64,000 bases of DNA from Aequorivita sp. (lineage in GTDB: Bacteria > Bacteroidota > Bacteroidia > Flavobacteriales > Flavobacteriaceae): NCBI GenBank assembly GCA_030690315.1, contig JAUYGY010000019.1, positions 90,129 through 154,128 on the forward strand, in the 5' to 3' direction. The notes below the pieces were generated by a model. That model ran no database searches and was not told where the DNA came from. It worked only from the letters and a program-made list of their open reading frames with translations. Shown here one piece after another: positions 33,262 to 42,059 of this stretch. The position numbers and the translations under genes are program-made. Numbering within the stretch: position 1 is the first letter of the stretch; every line of letters begins with the position of its first letter.

Positions 33262-35796
33262 TTATTCCTTATCCTTTATTTTTATTTTCATTCCCTCCAC
33301 ATCTTTCAATTGTGCACGAACTTCTTCTTCGGTGCCAGTGAAGGTTTTGGTTTCGGTTGTTTCAACGCCATCAACGGTTTTTATAATAGTAACGTTTGCT
33401 GTTACTTGATCATTGTTGTCATTCTTCAACATTTCAACCATAGTTTCGGTTTTGTCTTTTAAATTTTCACCCGTTTCAATAGTGTTTCCGGTTTCAAGAT
33501 ATTGCACCTGTTTTTCAGTAAGGATGGTTTTGTTTCCATCGGCATCAATAAAGTAAACTTCTTCGGAAGAGGTTTCAGCAGCCATTGTATTGCTATCGTG
33601 GTTTCCAAGAATCGGTGCGATTACAAGTCCGATCAAACAAGTAAGCTTAATCAGAATGTTCATAGAAGGCCCTGAAGTATCTTTGAAAGGATCACCCACG
33701 GTATCACCGGTTACGGCTGCTTTGTGGGCATCGCTTCCTTTGTAGGTCATTTCGCCATTGATTAAAACTCCGGCTTCAAAAGATTTTTTAGCGTTATCCC
33801 AAGCACCCCCAGCGTTGTTTTGGAAAATAGCCCAAAGCACACCACTTACGGTAACTCCAGCCATATATCCTCCAAGCATTTCGGCTATTGCCATATTTTC
33901 CATTCCAAAAATCATCGGCACGAACGCAATAACCAATGGAAAACCAATAGTCATAACACCGGGCAATAACATTTCCTTTAAGGAAGCCTTTGTTGAAATA
34001 GCCACACATTTATCGTATTCAGGTTTGCCGGTACCTTCCATAATTCCTGGAATCTCGCGGAACTGTCTTCTCACTTCATTCACCATTTGCATTGCAGCTT
34101 TACCAACAGCGTTCATTGCCAATGCAGAAAAAACAACTGGAATCATACCACCCACAAAAAGCATTGCTAAAACAGGAGCTTTAAAGATGTTAATTCCATC
34201 TATACCCGTAAAGGTTACATAAGCAGCAAAAAGCGCCAAAGAAGTTAACGCTGCGGAAGCAATTGCAAAACCTTTACCAGTTGCCGCAGTTGTATTACCA
34301 ACAGAGTCTAAAATATCGGTACGTTCCCGAACAATTGGGTCTTGCTCGCTCATTTCGGCAATACCTCCGGCATTATCGCTAATCGGGCCAAAAGCATCAA
34401 TTGCAAGTTGCATAGCAGTTGTGGCCATCATTGCAGAAGCTGCAAGGGCAACACCGTAAAAGCCGGCAAATGCATACGACGCCCAAATAGCGCCTGCAAA
34501 AAGTAATACTGAAGGGAAAGTAGAGATCATCCCCGTTGCCAAACCAGCAATAATATTAGTCCCGGCACCAGTTGATGATTGTTGAACTATTTTAAGGATT
34601 GGTTTTTTACCTAAACCAGTGTAGTATTCAGTTACCGATGATATTCCGGCACCTACAACCAAACCGACCAAAGTGGCATAAAACACTCTCATTGAGGAAA
34701 TTTCCTGAAGACCTTCCCCGAAGAAACTCATGTTCATGGTTTCAGGAAGCATCCAGTTTACAAGGACGAAACAAGAAACAGCGACTAAAACTATTGAAAC
34801 CCAGTTCCCAATATTCAAGGCACCCATAACTTGAGCTTCCTTAGCATCGTTACTTTTTATTTTCACTAGCATAGTACCAATAACCGAAATGATAATACCT
34901 GCACCTGCAATTGCCATTGGCAATAAAATGGGACCAATTCCTCCAAAAGCATCATTAATTGCCCCGCCCATATCTTTTATAACATAGTTACCTAAAACCA
35001 TTGCCGCAAGCACTGTTGCAACATAGCTGCCAAATAAATCGGCGCCCATACCTGCCACGTCACCAACATTATCGCCAACGTTATCGGCAATAGTTGCTGG
35101 GTTACGTGGATCGTCTTCAGGAATTCCAGCTTCCACTTTTCCAACCAAATCTGCTCCCACATCGGCAGCTTTTGTGTAAATACCACCACCAACACGAGCA
35201 AAAAGAGCAATAGATTCCGCACCTAAGCTAAATCCGGCCAAAGTTTCAAGCACGATAGTCATTAATTCCTGTGGGGTTCTGGTTATACCATCTATAGTTG
35301 TTGGCTCCCATACACCGTTCATAAACACGTGGAAGAAGATGATAAAGAACAAAGTAAGACCTAAAACCGCAAGACCTGCAACCCCAAGACCCATTACCGT
35401 ACCGCCCCCAAAAGATATTTTCAGGGCCTCTGGCAAGCTGGTGCGTGCTGCCTGTGTAGTACGAACGTTGGTTTTGGTTGCTATTTTCATCCCCATATTT
35501 CCGGCCAAGGCTGAGAAAAATGCACCGAATATAAATGCTATAACAATTAATATATGTGTTGTTGGAACAACAAATGAAACTACTGCCAATGCAACACTCA
35601 CAATAACAACAAAAACGGCAAGCAACCTATATTCCGCATTCAAAAAGGCTAAGGCACCTTCATAAATGTGGTCGCTTATTTCTTTCATTTTACCATCTCC
35701 TGGGTTTTGTTTCAATACCCATGAGCGTTTAATGGCCATAAAGAGTAAGCCTACTACCGCCATTACTATTGGCGCGTAAATCATCATTGATTCCAT
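33262..35796 (-). CDS. hppA: membrane-bound proton/sodium-pumping pyrophosphatase
   Basis: Couples pyrophosphate hydrolysis to ion export across the inner membrane. About 16 membrane segments, with the catalytic loop [20 protein letters not shown] and [19 protein letters not shown]. Ala in [10 protein letters not shown] at the site that is Lys in potassium-independent enzymes points to a potassium-dependent type; whether it pumps protons or sodium is not decided here. Family members usually end near residue 700-740. This one has a further about 105 residues (33265-33580), hydrophilic and acidic, with [20 protein letters not shown], most likely an added soluble domain. Confidence 0.94.
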   Translation of the reverse strand: MESMMIYAPIVMAVVGLLFMAIKRSWVLKQNPGDGKMKEISDHIYEGALAFLNAEYRLLAVFVVIVSVALAVVSFVVPTTHILIVIAFIFGAFFSALAGNMGMKIATKTNVRTTQAARTSLPEALKISFGGGTVMGLGVAGLAVLGLTLFFIIFFHVFMNGVWEPTTIDGITRTPQELMTIVLETLAGFSLGAESIALFARVGGGIYTKAADVGADLVGKVEAGIPEDDPRNPATIADNVGDNVGDVAGMGADLFGSYVATVLAAMVLGNYVIKDMGGAINDAFGGIGPILLPMAIAGAGIIISVIGTMLVKIKSNDAKEAQVMGALNIGNWVSIVLVAVSCFVLVNWMLPETMNMSFFGEGLQEISSMRVFYATLVGLVVGAGISSVTEYYTGLGKKPILKIVQQSSTGAGTNIIAGLATGMISTFPSVLLFAGAIWASYAFAGFYGVALAASAMMATTAMQLAIDAFGPISDNAGGIAEMSEQDPIVRERTDILDSVGNTTAATGKGFAIASAALTSLALFAAYVTFTGIDGINIFKAPVLAMLFVGGMIPVVFSALAMNAVGKAAMQMVNEVRRQFREIPGIMEGTGKPEYDKCVAISTKASLKEMLLPGVMTIGFPLVIAFVPMIFGMENMAIAEMLGGYMAGVTVSGVLWAIFQNNAGGAWDNAKKSFEAGVLINGEMTYKGSDAHKAAVTGDTVGDPFKDTSGPSMNILIKLTCLIGLVIAPILGNHDSNTMAAETSSEEVYFIDADGNKTILTEKQVQYLETGNTIETGENLKDKTETMVEMLKNDNNDQVTANVTIIKTVDGVETTETKTFTGTEEEVRAQLKDVEGMKIKIKDKE

Positions 35797-35835
35797 AATT
35801 TATTTAATTAAGATTGGTTTTCAAATTTGCGACTG

Positions 35836-35843
35836 CAAAAATA
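35836..35843 (-). promoter_or_regulatory. -7 box of the hppA promoter
   Basis: On the minus strand TATTTTTG fits TANNTTTG and lies 40 bases upstream of the hppA ATG. The -33 TTG is not distinct. Confidence 0.45.
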
Positions 35844-35876
35844 GGGAAATGGTTTGGGATACGAAACAAGAAAATG

Positions 35877-35963
35877 ACTTAGGGCGATAAGACATAGGAC
35901 GTAAGACATAAGAATCTGTGCAAGATCAGTCCTAAGTCTTACGTCCTTTAATCTTACGTCTTT
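35877..35963. repeat. heptamer palindrome without gene (GACATAA/AGTCTTA class)
   Basis: Left units start at 35877, 35884, 35891, 35898, 35905 and 35912 (GACATAG, GACGTAA, GACATAA). Right inverted units start at 35929, 35936, 35943, 35950 and 35957 (AGTCCTA, AGTCTTA, CGTCCTT). It lies between ppa and hppA, three bases after the ppa stop. Confidence 0.9.
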
Positions 35964-35965
35964 TA

Positions 35966-36478
35966 TTAAATACTGAAATGCCCCTGAACCTCAGGGGTTT
36001 CCTGGTAGCGTTTTACGCATTGCGTGTAGATTTCTATTGCTTCATCGGCATTGCCCCAGCCCCCAACGTCCACTTTCTTCTTTTCAAGATCCTTGTAAAC
36101 CTGAAAGAAATGTTCAATTTCACGAACAAGATGTGGGTTTATATCAGATAAATCATTCAAACTGCTCCAAATAGGATCTGAAATTGGGACGCAGATCACT
36201 TTTTCATCCGGGCCCTTTTCATCCGCCATGTGGAAAACACCTATTGGCTTCACGTGCATCACGCACATGGGGAAAGTGGGTTCGCCACCCAAAACAAGTA
36301 CGTCAAGCGGGTCGCCGTCCAGCGCCAAGGTTTCAGGAATAAAACCGTAATCGGCCGGGTACATCATACTGCTGAAAAGCATTCTATCAAAACGGATTTT
36401 CCTCAGTTTAAAATCGTATTCGTATTTGTTGCGGCTGCCTTTGGGGATTTCTATTAGCACATCGAATGTCTTTTTCAT
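35966..36478 (-). CDS. ppa: soluble inorganic pyrophosphatase, family I
   Basis: Hydrolyses pyrophosphate in the cytoplasm. The signature DGDPLDVLVLG carries the metal-binding Asp, and the N-terminal IEIPKGSRNKYEYD is typical. 170 aa from the ATG at 36478; an ATG two codons upstream is possible. It is next to the membrane pyrophosphatase in the same direction, but a large palindrome separates them. Confidence 0.95.
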   Translation of the reverse strand: MKKTFDVLIEIPKGSRNKYEYDFKLRKIRFDRMLFSSMMYPADYGFIPETLALDGDPLDVLVLGGEPTFPMCVMHVKPIGVFHMADEKGPDEKVICVPISDPIWSSLNDLSDINPHLVREIEHFFQVYKDLEKKKVDVGGWGNADEAIEIYTQCVKRYQETPEVQGHFSI

Positions 36479-36500
36479 AATCATACATTTTTTAAGGCTG

Positions 36501-36508
36501 CAAAAGTA
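36501..36508 (-). promoter_or_regulatory. -7 box of the ppa promoter
   Basis: TACTTTTG on the minus strand, 23 bases upstream of the chosen ATG, fits TANNTTTG and implies a leader of about 15 bases. Confidence 0.45.
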
Positions 36509-36538
36509 AGCCTTTAGGATGAAAAAAGGTTTCGAAAG

Positions 36539-37939
36539 CTACACCTTTATGGTTTTCCACTTTCCTTTTTTGAACCAAAGTATCGCAATAATCGCTATCA
36601 AGGATTCCGCGGAAGCGATGGCGACAAACACCCCCACGGGCCCCCAATTGAATACAAGTGAAGTTATATACGCAAATGGCAATTGGAATACCCAAAAGCA
36701 GAAGAAGTTGATAATAGTTGGCGTTTTTGTATCGCCAGCGCCGTTGAAAGCCATGGTTACCGTCATTCCGTAAGCATAGAGAAAATAGCCAACCGCAACA
36801 ATTTGCAGACTGAGCGCGCCGTATCTTAAAACTTCCGGCTCTACGCTGAACCAACTGATTATTGTTTTGGCAAATAGCAGATAAATTACGGATACGGCCA
36901 CCATAAATATAGCGTTGTATTTGGCGGTTTTCCACACAGAGGTTTCGGCGCGTTCGGGTTGGTTGGCGCCCAAATTTTGTCCTACCAAGGTTGCTGCGGC
37001 ATTGCTTAAACCCCATGCTGGCATCATTGTAAACATCATCACCCTAATGGCGATGGTATATCCGGCAAGCACTTCACTTCCAAATTCACTAATAATCCGC
37101 ATCAAAAAAATCCAGCTGCTCGTGCCAATAATAAACTGCCCGATGCCGCCAAGTGAAACTCTAATAAGGTTTATCATTACCCCAACGTTCACCACTAAAT
37201 CCTTAAATGCCAATCGGATTCTTGTACTTCCGTAGAATAAAATATACAGTTGGAAAAGTACCGCAGTACCACGACCAATAGTTGTGGCTATTGCAGCACC
37301 GGCAACTCCATATTCAGGAATTGGTCCCCAACCAAAAATGAAGATTGGATCCAGAATTATATTTATTGCATTGGAAAGAATAAGCGTCCACATAGCCATA
37401 GCTGCGTTTCCCGCGCCCCTATAAACTGCGTTGATAAGAAATAACAGTACAATGGTGAAGTTTCCACCAAAAAGAATTTGTGTATACCTGTAGCCTTCAT
37501 CAATTAAATCTTGTTCGGCACCCATTAGACCCAAGATTTCTTTCGGAAAAAGAATACCCAAGATACTTACAACTGAAGACACCAATACCCCTAAAATAAT
37601 AACCTGCACTGTCGCCCGCTTGGCGCCCTCAGTGTCTTTTTCGCCAATACGTCTGGCAACAATAGCGGTTGCTGCCATACTAAGACCTACCGCCAAAGCA
37701 TATACAAGTGTAATTACGGATTCCGTTAAACCGATTGTGGCGACGGCATTTGTACTTATCTGCGACACATACATTATGTCCACCAAAGCAAAAATAGACT
37801 CCATGCTCATCTCCAAAATCATGGGAACTGCGAGCAAAAAGATGGCCTTCTTGATGCTGATTTGGGTAAGGTCGATTTCCCTGCCCCTTATGGCTTCTTT
37901 TAAAAGACTGAAAAATGATTTTATGGATCTGGTTGCCAT
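36539..37939 (-). CDS. MATE family efflux transporter
   Basis: 466 aa with 12 predicted membrane spans in two halves, each with the weak MATE pattern (PMILEMSMESIFALVDIMYV at the start, LVGQNLGANQPERAE in the second half). Such proteins export cationic drugs or metabolites with sodium or proton entry. The first about 30 residues are a soluble lead (MATRSIKSFFSLLKEAIRG). The substrate is unknown. Confidence 0.9.
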   Translation of the reverse strand: MATRSIKSFFSLLKEAIRGREIDLTQISIKKAIFLLAVPMILEMSMESIFALVDIMYVSQISTNAVATIGLTESVITLVYALAVGLSMAATAIVARRIGEKDTEGAKRATVQVIILGVLVSSVVSILGILFPKEILGLMGAEQDLIDEGYRYTQILFGGNFTIVLLFLINAVYRGAGNAAMAMWTLILSNAINIILDPIFIFGWGPIPEYGVAGAAIATTIGRGTAVLFQLYILFYGSTRIRLAFKDLVVNVGVMINLIRVSLGGIGQFIIGTSSWIFLMRIISEFGSEVLAGYTIAIRVMMFTMMPAWGLSNAAATLVGQNLGANQPERAETSVWKTAKYNAIFMVAVSVIYLLFAKTIISWFSVEPEVLRYGALSLQIVAVGYFLYAYGMTVTMAFNGAGDTKTPTIINFFCFWVFQLPFAYITSLVFNWGPVGVFVAIASAESLIAIIAILWFKKGKWKTIKV

Positions 37940-38024
37940 TTTAACAAAATTGGCAGCAAATGTAGGGATAAAACCTTTTCAAAGGAGTGGGCGATTCCGA
38001 CATTTTAAAGAGGAAACTATTCTT

Positions 38025-38981
38025 TTACAACAAATTATTTTTTGTGTTTTCAACTATTTCCAAAAGACGTTCTTTTAAACTTTGGGGTTCCAGAATTTGG
38101 GCATAATCGCCAAACGTGAGAAACCAACGGGCAAAACCTTCCTTACTGTGCGTTTGGAATGTCATTTCAATACCGTCCTTTTTTATTTCCTCCGAAATAA
38201 AACCATAGCCTTTCCGATCGCTTTTAATGTATTTCACTATGCTTTTATCAACCCGGATCCGCACTTTCGTTTTGGGGGAATCGTCATAACTTTTCCGTAA
38301 ATCATCCAAGTTTCCATGCATCAATTGGAAAGTCATATCGGTACGTTGAATGCGAAGCAATCTGTCCGTTCGGAATTGGCGGTAATCCTTTCTGAAATGG
38401 CAATATGCCTTTACATACCAATAATTGTTCTCGTGAAATATGCCAACGGGCTCTATATTTCTTTCCGAAGGTTTATCAGATTCCAGAGATTGGTATTTCA
38501 CAAAAACCTGCTTCTTTTCGGCGATGCTTTCAAAAAGAATTTCAAGCGCATTAGGAATGTTTTCGTTAAAAAGAGTTTCGGCAGGGTTAATTATTATTTG
38601 TGCTTGCAGGGCATCAATCCATTCTTTTTCCTTTCCGCGCAAAACAGATTTCACCTTGAACATTGCAGATTCATAATAAGCACCGAAGGACTTATCTGTA
38701 AATTTCTGCATCAGTTTTTCTGCGGCCACAAAACTGCTGGCCTCTTCGCGGGTGAACATTACGGGCGGCAAGCGGTAGCCGTCCATAATGGAATAGCCCA
38801 CGCCAGCCTCACTCACTATGGGTACGCCGGAGGTTTCCAAAGAGCGTACATCGCGATAAATTGTGCGAAGGCTTACGTTAAACCTATCTGCCAATTCCTG
38901 CGCCTTTACAATTTTTTTGGACTGTAACTGGATAAGGATTGCCACGATTCTATCAAAACGATTAAGGGTTTCTGCGCTCAT
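38025..38981 (-). CDS. YafY-type transcription regulator with HTH and WYL domains
   Basis: 318 aa. The N-terminal winged helix (RIVAILIQLQSKKIVKAQEL, RFNVSLRTIYRDVRSLE) is followed by a WYL ligand-sensing domain (EPVGIFHENNYWYVKAYC) and a C-terminal WCX part. It probably controls the divergent DinB gene at 39228. The ligand is not known. The -7 box lies five bases before the ATG. Confidence 0.9.
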   Translation of the reverse strand: MSAETLNRFDRIVAILIQLQSKKIVKAQELADRFNVSLRTIYRDVRSLETSGVPIVSEAGVGYSIMDGYRLPPVMFTREEASSFVAAEKLMQKFTDKSFGAYYESAMFKVKSVLRGKEKEWIDALQAQIIINPAETLFNENIPNALEILFESIAEKKQVFVKYQSLESDKPSERNIEPVGIFHENNYWYVKAYCHFRKDYRQFRTDRLLRIQRTDMTFQLMHGNLDDLRKSYDDSPKTKVRIRVDKSIVKYIKSDRKGYGFISEEIKKDGIEMTFQTHSKEGFARWFLTFGDYAQILEPQSLKERLLEIVENTKNNLL

Positions 38982-38985
38982 ATTT

Positions 38986-38993
38986 CAAAGATA
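38986..38993 (-). promoter_or_regulatory. -7 box of the WYL regulator gene
   Basis: TATCTTTG on the minus strand ends five bases before the start codon, so the message would be almost leaderless. Confidence 0.4.
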
Positions 38994-39002
38994 ATATTTC
39001 AA

Positions 39003-39026
39003 TGCTTCGACAAGCTCAGCATGACA
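39003..39026. repeat. REP-like palindrome
   Basis: TGCTTCGACAAGCTCAGCAT forms outer TGCT/AGCA arms. It is the first of three such elements in the divergent gap before the DinB gene. Confidence 0.65.
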
Positions 39027-39051
39027 AACGAATTGCAAAATCAATTTTACA

Positions 39052-39077
39052 TTGTCAGTCTGAGCGCAGTCGAAGAC
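39052..39077. repeat. REP-like palindrome (GAGCGCAGTCGA core), copy 1
   Basis: Starts TTGTCAGTC, core GAGCGCAGTCGA, ends AGAC. Nearly identical to copy 2, 46 bases on. Confidence 0.75.
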
Positions 39078-39097
39078 AAATTTCCCTCTGAGCACGA

Positions 39098-39123
39098 TTG
39101 TCAGTCTGAGCACAGTCGAAGAC
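39098..39123. repeat. REP-like palindrome, copy 2
   Basis: Differs from copy 1 by one base in the core (GAGCACAGTCGA). Both lie in the WYL/DinB intergenic gap. Confidence 0.75.
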
Positions 39124-39227
39124 TCTTGTAAATAATTATGAAAATTATTTTTCCTACTGACAAACGGTTGTCACCCACCCTATTTAATTTTGGTTTCAGA
39201 AATAATAATCACTTAAAAAATAGAATT

Positions 39228-39716
39228 ATGAATGCAACAGAAAACAACACAGCACAGGTAATTTCATCAGAAGCACTTTTGGCGCATTATCAAGGCCACC
39301 GAAACCTTACCCGTAGAACCATTGAAGCCTTTCCCGAAAAGGAATTTTTCAGTCATTCCATTGGCGGGATGCGCACTTTTGCCGAAATGGTGATGGAACT
39401 TTTGGGAATTGCCGGCCCGGGAATGCAGGAAATTGTTTCAGGCAAAACGGCACCTTTAAATGAGCACGTGGACCACGGCAACAGCAAAGCAAAAATACTA
39501 GAGCTTTGGGATGTAGCAACGGAGCAAATCAATGTGCTTTGGCCCCAAATTCCCACAGCGCGGTTTCAGGAAAACATTACATTATTTGGAATGTATAAAG
39601 GCACCGTAATTTCTTCCATCTTCTATTTTATCGATAATGAAATCCACCACCGCGGACAGGGATTTGTTTATTTGCGCTCGCTTGGGGTTGAGCCACCTGC
39701 TTTTTATGAAAGATAA
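39228..39716 (+). CDS. DinB family protein
   Basis: 162 aa from the ATG at 39228. A DinB/YfiT-like four-helix bundle with metal-type His in LAHYQGHRNLTRRTIEA and DNEIHHRGQGFVYLRSLG. Members are often thiol-dependent transferases, but the reaction is unknown. It is opposite a WYL regulator and directly followed by a small gene at 39718. Confidence 0.85.
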   Translation: MNATENNTAQVISSEALLAHYQGHRNLTRRTIEAFPEKEFFSHSIGGMRTFAEMVMELLGIAGPGMQEIVSGKTAPLNEHVDHGNSKAKILELWDVATEQINVLWPQIPTARFQENITLFGMYKGTVISSIFYFIDNEIHHRGQGFVYLRSLGVEPPAFYER

Positions 39717-39717
39717 T

Positions 39718-39936
39718 ATGAATACCGTTTTGGTTTTTAAAACATCAGTTAGCGGGAATGCTGATGTGAAACAACTTAAGCCTTTGCTGAACGGTTTGAC
39801 CCAAAGTAATGACTCATGGAATTTCGATCTGGAGGATTGCGACAATATCCTCCGGGTTGAAACCCGAGCGGTGCAATCAGAAAAAATAACAAGGTTATTG
39901 CAACGCCAAGGTTTCCATTGTGAGGAATTATTTTAA
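39718..39936 (+). CDS. small conserved protein, about 72 aa
   Basis: ATG one base after the DinB stop codon, so almost certainly co-transcribed. The sequence MNTVLVFKTSVSGNADVKQL then WNFDLEDCDNILRVET has a ferredoxin-like beta-alpha-beta pattern like HMA domains, but without a CxxC metal site. Function unknown. Confidence 0.7.
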   Translation: MNTVLVFKTSVSGNADVKQLKPLLNGLTQSNDSWNFDLEDCDNILRVETRAVQSEKITRLLQRQGFHCEELF

Positions 39937-39953
39937 TTTTTTTCTCAAAATAT

Positions 39954-39984
39954 TTGCGTAACCAAATAGTTACATATATATTTG
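39954..39984 (+). promoter_or_regulatory. promoter of the arsR-type regulator
   Basis: TTG at 39954-39956 and TATATTTG at 39977-39984, spaced by 20 bases, a full match to the Bacteroidota promoter pattern. Confidence 0.65.
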
Positions 39985-39999
39985 TAACCGAACAGTTAC
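39958..39999. promoter_or_regulatory. two operator palindromes of the ArsR-type regulator
   Basis: GTAACCAAATAGTTAC (39958-39973) and GTAACCGAACAGTTAC (39984-39999) are two copies of the palindrome GTAAC-N6-GTTAC, 26 bases apart. One lies between the -33 and -7 boxes and the other at the expected start site, which fits autorepression. Confidence 0.65.
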
Positions 40000-40008
40000 A
40001 GATTAATT

Positions 40009-40311
40009 ATGAGAAGAGATGTATTCCAGGCCATTGCAGACCCTACCCGTAGGGAAATAATACATTTGCTTTCTTCAGAAACATTGAACCTGAACGCTGT
40101 TTCGGAAAAATTCGAAATAAGCAGACCCGCCATTTCAAAACACATAAAGATTTTAACGGAGTGTGGCCTTATAACAATTAGGCAGGAAGGGCGGGAACGG
40201 TTTTGTGAAGCAAACCTGAAAAGTTTAAGCGAAGTGGCAAATTGGGTGGAACAATACAACGCATTTTGGAACAAAAAGCTGGATGCTTTAGAAAAGCATT
40301 TAACCAAATAA
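40009..40311 (+). CDS. ArsR family winged-helix regulator
   Basis: 100 aa. FQAIADPTRREIIHLLSSET and the recognition helix region FEISRPAISKHIKILTE are typical of the SdpR-like subgroup that lacks metal-binding Cys. It is followed by an SRPBCC protein gene, a common pair in which the regulator represses both. Two palindromic sites overlap its promoter. Confidence 0.92.
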   Translation: MRRDVFQAIADPTRREIIHLLSSETLNLNAVSEKFEISRPAISKHIKILTECGLITIRQEGRERFCEANLKSLSEVANWVEQYNAFWNKKLDALEKHLTK

Positions 40312-40319
40312 CAATAAAC

Positions 40320-40347
40320 AATACTCAATACTAACTACTAAATACTA
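40320..40347. repeat. heptamer array, one arm (AATACTA units)
   Basis: Four units start at 40320, 40327, 40334 and 40341 (AATACTC, AATACTA, ACTACTA, AATACTA). It is the complement of the AGTATTG class of S23 unit 3. It fills the gap between the arsR-type gene and the SRPBCC gene. Confidence 0.88.
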
Positions 40348-40352
40348 TAATT

Positions 40353-40775
40353 ATGGAACACTCGCCAGTTATTGTAGAACGCGTCTATAACGCACCCGTT
40401 TCAAAAGTTTGGAGCGCAATTACTGATAAAACCGAAATGAAGCAATGGTATTTTGACCTTGCGGAATTCAAGGCGGAAGTAGGTTTTAAATTTCAATTTA
40501 TGGGCGGAACCGAAGACAATCAATACCTCCATCTTTGTGAAATATTGGAAGTAATCCCCCAAAAGAAAATCACCTATTCTTGGCGCTATGATGGGTATGA
40601 AGGAAATAGTTTTGTAACCTTTGAACTCTTTGAAGAGGGAAACAATACGCGATTGAAGCTAACGCACCTTGGCCTGGATAGCTTTCCAGACAATAAAGAC
40701 TTCGCTAAAAGTAATTTTCAACAGGGTTGGGACGAGATCATCAATACTTCTTTGACGCATTATTTAAAGAATTAG
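40353..40775 (+). CDS. SRPBCC (AHSA1-like) domain protein
   Basis: 140 aa START-like fold: VYNAPVSKVWSAITDKTEM at the start, YSWRYDGYEGNSFVTFELFE in the middle and the long C-terminal helix with NFQQGWDEIINTSLTHYL. It binds an unknown small hydrophobic ligand. Second gene of the ArsR pair. Confidence 0.9.
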   Translation: MEHSPVIVERVYNAPVSKVWSAITDKTEMKQWYFDLAEFKAEVGFKFQFMGGTEDNQYLHLCEILEVIPQKKITYSWRYDGYEGNSFVTFELFEEGNNTRLKLTHLGLDSFPDNKDFAKSNFQQGWDEIINTSLTHYLKN

Positions 40776-41065
40776 GCGGTAATTAATGTTAAAAACCTTC
40801 CAATCGCCAATGTTAATTAAACGTTACCAAAATCATACTTCTGAAATACAAATATTGCTTTAAATAATTTTTTTAAAATGTTGTTGTTTAACGTTATAGA
40901 GAAATTATTCTGTAAGAAAAACTAGCGCAAATTCTTACACTTCCGAATTCCCAAAAAAGGTTAAGGTTTGTTAACATTGGCAATAATGTCAATTTACATG
41001 CGCTATCATTGCTGCGGCAGAAAGTAATGCCCCAGCTTAACAAACCTTTTATAATAAAACAAACT
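40776..41065. other. 290-base gap before the DUF4382 lipoprotein
   Basis: AT-rich, no heptamer array and no full promoter pattern. A short repeat of GTTAACATTGG and AATGTCAATT near 40970-40995 may be regulatory. No gene was seen. Confidence 0.35.
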
Positions 41066-42007
41066 ATGAAAAAAAATGTAATTTACAAATCGATGCTAGC
41101 ACTGGCTTTACTAGTCGGTTTTGCCTCATGTAGTGACGATGACAGTACAGACCCAAATGATGAAACTTATAACACTAAGGTATATATTACTGACGGGCCT
41201 ATAGACAATGCAGATGTACAGGGAGTATACGTGACTATCGCCGATTTACAAATTGACGGCCAAAGCGTAAACGGGTTTACCAAAACTACGGTAGATCTAC
41301 ATGCTTTGCAGAATGGTGATACCCAACTTTTGGGCGATGTTGATCTAACTTCAGAAACACACGGCGAGATAACTTTGGTATTGGATACCGAAACGGATGC
41401 CAATGGCAATTCTCCAGCCAACTATGTGTTTACTACAAATGACACCAAGGTTGAATTAACACCTGAAAACAGCATTATCAATGTGAACAGTAACTTTGAT
41501 GTTTCCTCCTCAACAACGAATGAGATAGTTATTGATTTCGACCTTCGTAAAGCTATTGTAGCCGATGCTGGAGGCAATTATGACTTTGCGGCACAAACAC
41601 AACTGCAAAATAGCATTAGAGTTGTCAATAAAAATAATGTAGGTGCAATAATGGGAACTGCAACAAACAATACTGGAACTGATAACATGACTATTGTTTA
41701 TGCTTACGCCAAAGGAAGCTATAATGCTGCCGAAGAAAGCGAGAATGCAGCAGGAGTGCGTTTTGCCAATGCAGTAACTAGTAGTGTAGCTACCGGAAGC
41801 AACAATCAATTCAGTCTACATTTCTTGAATGAAGGGGATTATGAGGTGCATTTTGCTTCGTATGATGATCTTGATAGCGACGGGGTATATGAATTTACCG
41901 GAATGGTTGAAGTAGAAAACCAATTAGGTCTTAACTTATTGGATATTTCTGTTATGGCAAATACGGAGGTAACAATCCAAGTATTGTTATTATCAATTTT
42001 GGATTAA
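41066..42007 (+). CDS. DUF4382 lipoprotein
   Basis: 313 aa from the ATG at 41066. A lipoprotein signal peptide with the lipidated Cys in GFASCSDDD is followed by a DUF4382 domain (YITDGPIDNADVQGVYVTI, FTKTTVDLHALQNG) and a second beta-sandwich-like domain. Likely attached to the outer membrane; function unknown. A strong terminator follows. Confidence 0.85.
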   Translation: MKKNVIYKSMLALALLVGFASCSDDDSTDPNDETYNTKVYITDGPIDNADVQGVYVTIADLQIDGQSVNGFTKTTVDLHALQNGDTQLLGDVDLTSETHGEITLVLDTETDANGNSPANYVFTTNDTKVELTPENSIINVNSNFDVSSSTTNEIVIDFDLRKAIVADAGGNYDFAAQTQLQNSIRVVNKNNVGAIMGTATNNTGTDNMTIVYAYAKGSYNAAEESENAAGVRFANAVTSSVATGSNNQFSLHFLNEGDYEVHFASYDDLDSDGVYEFTGMVEVENQLGLNLLDISVMANTEVTIQVLLLSILD

Positions 42008-42032
42008 TAAAAACTAAAATAACAACTATTAA

Positions 42033-42056
42033 AACCTCCCTCTTGGGGAGGTTTTT
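42033..42056 (+). terminator. terminator of the DUF4382 gene
   Basis: AACCTCCC and GGGGAGGTT pair around a short TCTT loop, followed by a T-run. It lies between two convergent genes and may serve both. Confidence 0.88.
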
Positions 42057-42059
42057 CTA

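Noticed and set aside
36492..37016. A minus-strand frame of 174 codons
   Set aside because: It lies inside the MATE transporter gene in another frame and has no family features.
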